NCBI RefSeq assembly: GCF_036588685.1
Contig: NC_086378.1
Location: forward strand, 13,371,578 to 13,435,577
Direction of reading: 5' to 3'
Source of the DNA: Mytilus trossulus
Lineage: Eukaryota; Mollusca; Bivalvia; Mytilida; Mytilidae
DNA length: 64,000 bases
Numbering within the stretch: position 1 is the stretch's first letter; each line of letters opens with the position of its first letter. Of this stretch, positions 59,701-64,000 are shown in pieces. Position numbers and translations under genes: made by a program. The notes beneath the pieces were generated by a model. That model did not search any database, was not told the origin of the DNA, and worked only from the letters and a program-made list of their open reading frames with translations.

Positions 59701-62700
59701 CATGTATTTGGTTTTCATGTTATATTTGTTATTCTCGTGGTGTTTTGTCTGATGATTGGTCAGTTTCTGTGTGTGTTGCGTTTCGGTGTTGTGTCGTTGT
59801 TCTCCTCTTATATTTAATGCGTTTCGCTCGGTTTTGGTTTGTTACCCCGATTTTGTTTTTTGTCCATGGATTTATGAGTTTTGAACAGCGGTATACTACT
59901 GTTGCCTTTATCCATATCTCTTATTCTGTGCCATTGTTACACTCGTCTTCTTAAAATCTCCATATATCATTAACATTGATGGTTTACCTTATCTACCAAT
60001 GACTAAGTTTTGTTATGATTTTTTTTTGTCATGATAAAATATAAAAACAATTTGTACATACAATCGGTCCAGCATTGAAAGGTCTTGGAATGTTTCTCGT
60101 TGTAATGTAGTTATTTGATTGTTGTACATATATCTGGAAAAAAAGCCCTGGTACTGTTTTATGTATGTGCGGTATATGATATAAATTGATCAACTGCAAA
60201 TGCATACATACGACTACAATCGTTTCTGGAACATTCAAATACAAAATAAAACAAGAATTGTGTTTTCTACACATTGATATCGTAAAATATCAGTCGCGAG
60301 CCACACTGTGAACTTTTTTGGCGAGTGAGCGTAGCGAACGAGCTAGAAAGTTTCACATTGTGTAAAGCGGCTTATATATCACTATATCTATACGAAGAAA
60401 AAAACGATTATCTGTTTATCGTTCTATTACTGGTCTTTTCCCTGTTCCTATGACAGTTTCACGCTTGACAAAATTTAGCTTGATAACGTCTCCTCTTGCA
60501 TTGTGACGTCGCTGATAACTTCTCCTCTGACATTGTGACGTCTCTTATAATGCATGATCTCGTTTTAAAGCATTGATACGAGAATTACGGAGCGACAAAT
60601 CAGGGTGATATAGGCGTAGGGAAGGACGGTTAAAACAGTTTCAGACTATGAACATAAATTTGTTTAACTCATAACTAGTTATCAAAGATATTTATATTCC
60701 TTTACATGAGGTCGAATCTATCCAAGTTAGCTGATATAAATATATATATAAATTTGCATGCGCTATCTTGATAAACGAAGAATTATCAAGTTTTGATAAA
60801 TATAGTTTACTTATATTAATTTGCCAATAATGCCCGCGTCACACTGTCCCGATTTTTACGCCGATGTAAACACGATTATGGAAATTTTCAAAATCGGGAC
60901 TGATCGTGTCCAGAGCGGGCTATTCGTTGTGCCATCTTTAACCATCTTTAACCATCGGTCACTTTTTCTAGCCTTCGGGGACAACTTCGGGAAGGGTTCT
61001 AAATTTTTTAACATGTTAAAAAATCCCCGAAGGTGCGTCCGATGTTGAGGGTTCGTATTGAGTTCGTATCACCATCCTTACCATCGTAATGTCACCGGGA
61101 ATGCATCTTTGAGCATCGTATTGCATTCGTGTTTCCATCGTTTCCATCGGGCAGTTTTGACATTACGATGTCTAAACGAATGAATCACGAAGCTACCCGA
61201 AGGTCTTACGATGGCAACACGACTTCGTGACAACCTCGTAATCCCGTCGTGTTGCCATCGAATAAAAGTACGGAGGCGACAAGATGGAACTACGACGGCA
61301 ATAAATCCAGCTAAATGTAAGTTAATTTTTGCGCTAAAATACATTTAAAGTACCATGCGCGATATGCACTGGTCAGTCTTATACGACAGTTCAGAAAGAC
61401 GTTCACAAAACATGGAGCTTATATCATATGATTCTATGAGAACAAGAAAGGCGACAGCGTTGTTTCTATTAATTCAAATGGAACAAGAAGAGCAGCTATT
61501 ACAGGCTCAGGATTTACTTTCACAAGTTGATACATAAACTATTTTTTTTTACAAATCAACCTAAACATTCAGTTACTGGAAATACCTTTAGTATTGTCTT
61601 TAGAACCAGCAGTTAAAAATATGAGCAATCAATTTCTTGTGTATTATGCTATTTGAAGGAGAAAAAGAAGTCCATCTGCATGACCTTGACATTTGGCCTT
61701 GAACGTAAAAAATGTCAAATCATTACAAGGAGGAACAATATACCAAATGTGGTTAAAATCTTTTGAAGCATATTGGTTTTAGAGTATCAACAAGGGTGAT
61801 ATTGCCTTGTATTACAACTGTTATCTTTACCTTTGAACTTTAAAGTCAATAGCGCTTAAGATAATACTTTACGAGTAACACCATATCAAGTTTTGAGCAT
61901 TTCGGTTCTAGAGTGTCCTCAACATTTTTTTCGTACACGCAACTTACATGTAGTAAGCGATGGGATAATAAACTAAGTCTTTTAGACATCGTATGGCCAT
62001 CGCGCCATCATCGTAATCCGTCGTGTAGCCTTCGTAATCCATCGTGTAGCCTTCGTGATCCATCGTGTAGCCTTCGTGATCCATCGTGTAGCCTTCGTAA
62101 TCCATCGTGTAGCCTTCGTGATCCATCGTGTAGGCTTCAACTGAGATATGAAGCTTGAATACCCGTCTTCGGTTAACAATCGCATGTCCATCTTTTGCTA
62201 TCGTATATCATTTCGGCACCATCGTATAGACTTCGTTATTCATCGTACTTGCTTCGGTCACTTGTTGGTGTTTTAACGAGATCGGGACCAACTTCGTACG
62301 AACTTACAATTTTCGCATTCGGGTGTACATCGTATATAAAAATCGGGACAGTGTGACGCGGGCATAACGCCAGTCAGTTAACAATTTTCATTATAGACAA
62401 CAACAGTATATAGATGTTAAAACAAATTCCATTGACAGATTATTTTCTAATGAACTATATGATAATTTGCCAGTTTTTAAAAACAAAGTGTTTTTTTAAT
62501 AAGTTGTTTAATATAAACTTGTCATAGGGTCCAAAACTTTGACGGTAGACGCGTATATCATCTTCAAAAGACTTATCAGCAACGCTTGAATAAAAAAAGA
62601 TTTCATTTCACTACTAATTAAAAGGCAACAAACGTAAAATTGGCTACGATAACACGTTATTCGGATACTTATAGTAAGTGCATTTTAATACGTGTCAATG

Positions 62701-63215
62701 AATAAAAAGTATTTCTGAACTCACTCTTTTTCATATACCTTGTATTGAAACACTCTCCTACTTATATTATTACAACCTGGTAGACTGCAATTAGTTTAGA
62801 GTTATTAATACCAAAACTTTATCAAACCATGATTTTACTGACAGATTAGCCTAACGATGAATTATTGATTAAAACTCATTTTCCAAAACAAAATATATGA
62901 ATATAATAAACACCGAGTTTAAACACTGCAAATATGATAGAATATATAAAAGAATCCAAAAGAAAACCAGGAATTATAACTCTGCATGATTGAAATTATC
63001 AATATGTTTTTGTTTGGTTCACTGTGCAGACAGAACTCGTGAATAGTAATCATTGATAATAGTAAAGCAAATCTGCCACTGCTCTTGTTTAGATTCAGTT
63101 CATTTTTTTATCTTGATAAAATTTTACAAAAATGTATACATACAGACGGGTAAGCGATGGGAGATTTTGTAATACACCTTGCTGTATTGACGTTATTTGA
63201 TTTCTGTACAAATAC
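32584..63215 (-). CDS. Leucine-rich-repeat type I membrane receptor-like gene, 3' part (15 exons seen)
   Basis: Exons from 5' to 3': eleven LRR exons at 63144, 60062, 58094, 56900, 56195, 52887, 50747, 49902, 47071, 44926 and 44075 (low coordinates, each 72 bp), LRRCT (37398-37540), stalk (36669-36761, 34037-34090), transmembrane and tail (32584-32717). All splice sites are GT-AG and phases match throughout, giving 404 residues in the window. LRRs fit xLxxNxIxxIxxGxFxxLxxLxxL, 24 residues each. The protein should sit at the cell surface with the LRRs outside, a Thr-rich probably O-glycosylated stalk, one helix, and a tail of about 17 residues with no signalling domain, so it would need a partner to signal. 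Signal peptide, LRRNT and promoter lie beyond 64000. Such domain order occurs in many animal LRR receptors and adhesion proteins; ligand unknown. Nine LRR exons come from a tandem segmental triplication. Confidence 0.88.
33575..33815 (+). repeat. Penelope-like element, 3' end fragment
   Basis: CAGGTGCCACATGCAATTCA, AGCCATGGCGTTGTCATTTT and GGTATCTTTCGTCCCTCTTT match the inverse of 27255-27500. In the last intron of the LRR gene. Confidence 0.75.
34037..34090 (-). CDS. Stalk exon 2
   Basis: 54 bp, phase 1 to 1: GDNSPLNTTKSYVSPRS, with one N-glycosylation sequon (NTT). Acceptor TTTACAG, donor GTGAGT. Symmetric, so it could be skipped without frame loss. Confidence 0.8.
34440..36020. repeat. 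Probable 1.5 kb bivalve repeat, unclassified
   Basis: It begins near ACCAAGAGGCCCTGAATAAC and ends near AGACGACGACGGACGACGAT...GAGAGAGTCCACTTCGCC, end signatures I associate with a common bivalve repeat. The interior has no convincing gene. Recognised from memory only. Confidence 0.4.
36120..36470. repeat. Degenerate GACCTG minisatellite
   Basis: Irregular 30-45 bp units built from GACCTGTGGACAGGTCTGCT and TTGACCGGACAAGACCAGA. Many units contain the short palindrome ACCTGT...ACAGGT. Clearly richer in G+C than its surroundings. Confidence 0.8.
36669..36761 (-). CDS. Thr-rich stalk exon 1
   Basis: 93 bp, phase 1 to 1: QESDVITTMETTTGALASTP then NTVETTEITT. About a third Thr, mucin-like. Acceptor TTTACAG, donor GTAAGT. 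Confidence 0.82.
37398..37540 (-). CDS. LRRCT capping exon
   Basis: 143 bp: YLSDNPLTCCELLHLKLFLQ, then an AMC and an FTNCT segment; four Cys spaced as in C-terminal LRR caps (NPLxCC...C...C). Acceptor TTTTTAG, donor GTACAA. Confidence 0.88.
37976..38110 (-). repeat. Hammerhead-bearing dispersed repeat, decayed
   Basis: On the minus strand 38020-37976 reads GCGTTA-CTAATGA-GTC...GAC-GAAACGCGAGTC-TGGCGT. Stem I and stem II can still pair, but the core has CUAAUGA instead of CUGAUGA, which should abolish cleavage. The adjoining TTGGTCCTCAATGCTCTTCA is the same repeat as at 24.4 kb. Confidence 0.6.
38460..38645. repeat. Short tandem repeat, ~40-45 bp degenerate units
   Basis: Four units around TGGCGACAAATATCATGTGT separated by AT-rich spacers of varying length. 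Confidence 0.7.
38913..42200. repeat. Tandem array of tRNA-headed (SINE-like) repeats with palindromes
   Basis: CATTGATGGCGATCCGATGG (or a near variant) starts units at 38913, 39323, 39765, 40423, 41085, 41516 and 42150, giving periods of 410, 442, 658, 662, 431 and 634 bp. Each full unit has a tRNA-like block with an A-box-like GTGGTCTAGCGGGACGG and a B-box-like GGGTTCGAATCCCGG (for example 39125-39212), intact in the ~430-bp units and decayed (ACTTGAATCCCGG) in the long ones. The ~650-bp units carry an extra inverted copy of about 190 bp, forming palindromes centred near 39979, 40632 and 41718. Long and short units follow the order short, short, long, long, short, long. Confidence 0.9.
42850..43915 (+). 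pseudogene. LINE ORF2 C-terminal fragment, unit A
   Basis: Reads MKYASEVWGFHKAEYIEKLH, LGR-type PLDVNRYLKLVTYWLRLL, and ends in a Cys/His cluster (LCSLCNKNAIEDEYHFILEC), then AATAAA near 43892. Stops and frameshifts throughout. It is opposite in orientation to the host LRR gene. Confidence 0.85.
44075..44146 (-). CDS. LRR exon e'', unit A (last LRR)
   Basis: 72 bp: YLNNNQITTIQLGAFQNL then RTLTTL. Joins the LRRCT exon across a 6.5 kb intron that holds the tRNA-headed repeat array. Confidence 0.9.
44926..44997 (-). CDS. LRR exon d'', unit A
   Basis: 72 bp: QFRENKLTFVREDTFENL then TSLKYL. Confidence 0.9.
47071..47142 (-). CDS. LRR exon c'', unit A
   Basis: 72 bp: YLDSNQITTIQQGTFQNL then PELTRL. 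Confidence 0.9.
47870..48029. mobile_element. Short inverted-repeat element, unit A
   Basis: AATAATTCATGGGGGCT at the left and AGCCCCCATGAATTATT at the right, with inner arms TTTATGTC and GGGTAAAATAT also paired. About 160 bp, foldback-type. Confidence 0.8.
48656..49740 (+). pseudogene. LINE ORF2 C-terminal fragment, unit B
   Basis: Duplicate of the unit A fragment with extra small deletions (for example after LKLAT). Same 3' end. Confidence 0.85.
49902..49973 (-). CDS. LRR exon e', unit B
   Basis: 72 bp: YMNDNQMTAIQLGAFQNL then RTLTNL. The most changed of the three e exons; D, M and A substitutions fall on or near the variable face of the repeat. Confidence 0.9.
50747..50818 (-). CDS. LRR exon d', unit B
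   Basis: 72 bp: QLRENKLTFVREDTFENL then TSLKYL. Confidence 0.9.
52887..52958 (-). CDS. LRR exon c', unit B
   Basis: 72 bp: YLDSNQITTIQQGTFQNL then QELFRL. Confidence 0.9.
53467..53584 (+). repeat. 5'-truncated Penelope-like 3' end inserted in unit B
   Basis: 118 bp containing AGCCATGGCGTTGTCAGTTT and GGTATCTTTCGTCCCTCTC, flanked by TCTAT on both sides (53462-53466 and 53585-53589) as a target duplication. Unit A lacks it. Confidence 0.8.
53783..53932. mobile_element. Short inverted-repeat element, unit B
   Basis: Copy of 47870-48029, with the AGCCCCC part of the right arm lost. Confidence 0.75.
54557..56035 (+). pseudogene. LINE ORF2 C-terminal fragment, unit C, split by an insertion
   Basis: Same fragment as in A and B, interrupted at 54940-55319 by a ~380-bp dispersed repeat. 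Units A and B preserve the uninterrupted site. Confidence 0.85.
54940..55319 (+). mobile_element. ~380-bp dispersed repeat inserted in unit C
   Basis: Colinear with 15760-16155. It splits a LINE fragment that is continuous in units A and B (GGACTTGTAAAGTAC), so the boundaries are exact to within a few bases. No target duplication longer than about 2 bp is evident. Confidence 0.88.
56195..56266 (-). CDS. LRR exon e, unit C
   Basis: 72 bp: YLNNNQITTIQLGAFQNL then RTLTTL. Protein identical to e'' of unit A. Confidence 0.9.
56900..56971 (-). CDS. LRR exon d, unit C
   Basis: 72 bp: VLRGNKLTFVREDTFENL then TSLKDL. Acceptor TTTTCAG, donor GTAAGT. Confidence 0.9.
58094..58165 (-). CDS. LRR exon c, unit C
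   Basis: 72 bp: YLDSNHITTIQQGAFQNL then QELTRL. Differs from c' and c'' by H for Q and A for T. Confidence 0.9.
58310..58440 (+). repeat. Diverged dispersed repeat fragment
   Basis: CGGTTTTGTTTTCTCTCAAT and CACCGGTATACTGCTGTTTA: the family of 59505-59925. Confidence 0.55.
59128..59170 (+). ncRNA. Decayed hammerhead motif
   Basis: TTTCACTGATG...AAGACAAAACACGCGCC-TGGCGT: stem I 3' strand and CTGATG remain, GAAAC is changed. Relic of the family at 24464. Confidence 0.4.
59320..59363 (+). ncRNA. Decayed hammerhead motif
   Basis: GCGTCA-CTGGTGA-GTC...GAC-AAGGCGCG...TGGCGT: CTGGTGA replaces CTGATGA and GAAA is lost. Only 190 bp from the preceding relic. Confidence 0.45.
59505..59925 (+). repeat. 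Dispersed mussel repeat, most complete copy of the 'GCGGTATAC' family
   Basis: About 420 bp: AACCAGGTTTAACCCACC, CTGTACCAAGTCAGGAAGAT, GGTTTGTTACCCCGATTTTG, TTTTGAACAGCGGTATACTA. No coding potential seen. In an LRR gene intron. Confidence 0.75.
60062..60133 (-). CDS. LRR exon b
   Basis: 72 bp: YMYNNQITTLQRETFQDL then SMLDRL. Acceptor TTTCCAG, donor GTATGT. Outside the tandem duplication. Confidence 0.87.
60290..60640 (-). repeat. Dispersed repeat, inverse of 13150-13490
   Basis: GAACGAGCTAGAAAGTTTC, GATAACGTCTCCTCTTGCAT, ATTGATACGAGAATTACGGA. Internal GAGTGAGCGTAGCGAACGAG resembles the partner's segment. Confidence 0.7.
60831..62364. mobile_element. PIF/Harbinger-like DNA transposon, non-autonomous
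   Basis: Perfect 28-bp inverted ends starting TGCCCGCGTCACACTGTCCC, flanked on both sides by TAA (60828-60830 and 62365-62367). A three-base TWA target duplication is the hallmark of PIF/Harbinger. The 1534-bp interior is richer in G+C than the surroundings and packed with CATCGT/CTTCGT-type motifs. A 60-codon frame at 61355-61537 (SMRTRKATALFLLIQMEQEE) might be a transposase relic, but no nuclease motif is visible. In the LRR gene intron between exons a and b. Confidence 0.82.
62012..62137. repeat. 21-bp minisatellite inside the Harbinger-like element
   Basis: Six units of CGT(A/G)ATCCATCGTGTAGCCTT. As 21 is a multiple of three, several frames stay open, giving 7-residue repeats (NPSCSLR on +). 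Not evidence of a gene. Confidence 0.9.
62368..63143. other. LRR gene intron, nothing recognised
   Basis: AT-rich, no further exon with a 72-bp LRR signature found. Confidence 0.5.
63144..63215 (-). CDS. LRR exon a (first in window)
   Basis: 72 bp: YLYRNQITSIQQGVLQNL then PSLTRL. Acceptor GTTTCAG, donor GTATGT. It begins one base into a codon, so at least one more exon precedes it. Confidence 0.88.
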
Positions 63216-64000
63216 CTGAAACGAAATAATGATAATGTTACATACATTTTACAGTAAGGAAATGGTTTTTGTCTTTTGGTTGTGGCTTGTCATCTATTTG
63301 GTCCTTGAAAAGATATTTCTAGTTTCACGCTACACAGTTTGTGATACAAAAGAGTGAAACCAAAGATGCGTTAAATTGATTGGCTTATCCAGCATCATGA
63401 GATGATATTAAGACATTTTCATTACCTGTTTATTAGATCATTGGTGGTTTTCAATGGTAATGACGATGAAAATTTCACCCATGACAATGGATATACAATG
63501 ATATAGGTGTAATACCACCAAATCATGGTACGTCACATCCGGTTGCATACGAAAGCAGGTCTAAAGAAATATTCCCTTGAATTTGACAGTTATAGAAAAT
63601 TAACCCTGCATTTTAATGCACTTACATTTTTCTGAGTCATAAACATGTATGTTAGGTGTCTGAAAGCATCATTTCTTTTTGATTTGATGGTCTTATCAAC
63701 TATTTTGGAAAGTTAAGGTTACATAGTTACCAAAGCAGGTAACCATTAAATAACAGTGTAAAAATCGGATTGTTTACTTCCGGTGATGGGTACTTTCTTA
63801 TTTGCAATGAAATGTAGTGTGAAATTTTCCCTGTAGCACTAGAAAGGATTAAACTTTGTACATGCAAAGTATTTCTTTGGTGAAATAAAGGTAAATACTG
63901 TACAATTTTTTAAAAAGTGCCAATTTAACAAAGACTAATAGGAGAAAATCAATGGTGGGATAATACCTATACAAAAAGATCACACTTGTCAACTGAAAAT
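63216..64000. other. LRR gene intron at right edge, nothing recognised
   Basis: The next upstream exon must lie beyond the window. Confidence 0.5.

Noticed and set aside
59489..59954. Two overlapping + strand ORFs of 87 and 93 codons
   Set aside because: They lie in a dispersed repeat with no conserved protein features; inverse copies elsewhere are full of stops.
61944..62191. Repetitive small ORFs in several frames (NPSCSLR, DHEGYTM types)
   Set aside because: Produced by the 21-bp minisatellite, whose unit is a multiple of three, so no frame meets a stop. No gene signal.

Overview
The window looks like nuclear DNA of a bivalve mollusc, very probably a marine mussel (Mytilus). It is AT-rich. 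Its genes are split into many small exons with GT-AG introns, and dispersed repeats that I associate with mussel genomes recur in both orientations. The genus is inferred from sequence character; no database search was run.

Layout. Bases 1-3240 hold the 3' half of a LINE on the + strand, running off the left edge. Bases 4.7-12.7 kb and 17.3-20.1 kb hold two tandem minus-strand genes for four-pass membrane proteins of MS4A/CD20-like layout. The first has an N-terminus made of five 35-residue repeats. The second has its C-terminal exons here, ending in a PPPY motif. Bases 20-32 kb are a transposon graveyard: pogo-like, Penelope-like and long inverted-repeat elements, plus hammerhead-ribozyme repeats. 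They enclose one intact single-exon ORF of unknown function (29258-30022, +). From 32.6 kb to the right edge runs one large minus-strand gene. It has 11 leucine-rich-repeat exons of exactly 72 bp, then an LRRCT exon, two Thr/Ser-rich stalk exons and a terminal exon with one transmembrane helix and a short tail. Its 5' end lies beyond base 64000.

Main finding. Nine of the 11 LRR exons are three copies of one exon triplet, carried by a 5.8-5.9 kb genomic segment repeated in tandem (about 42.8-58.2 kb). Every LRR exon has the same phase and every exon junction reads Leu, so each copy adds exactly 72 residues in frame. The gene is thus a receptor-like protein whose recognition domain has been lengthened by segmental duplication.

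Other notable structures are: an intact-looking hammerhead ribozyme inside a long inverted repeat (24.35-24.65 kb) with several decayed relatives; a roughly 3.3 kb array of tRNA-headed repeats with long palindromes (38.9-42.2 kb); a PIF/Harbinger-like element with perfect 28-bp ends and TAA target duplication (60831-62364); a Tc1/mariner-like element (10237-11049); and a nearly perfect 275-bp foldback (19641-19915).
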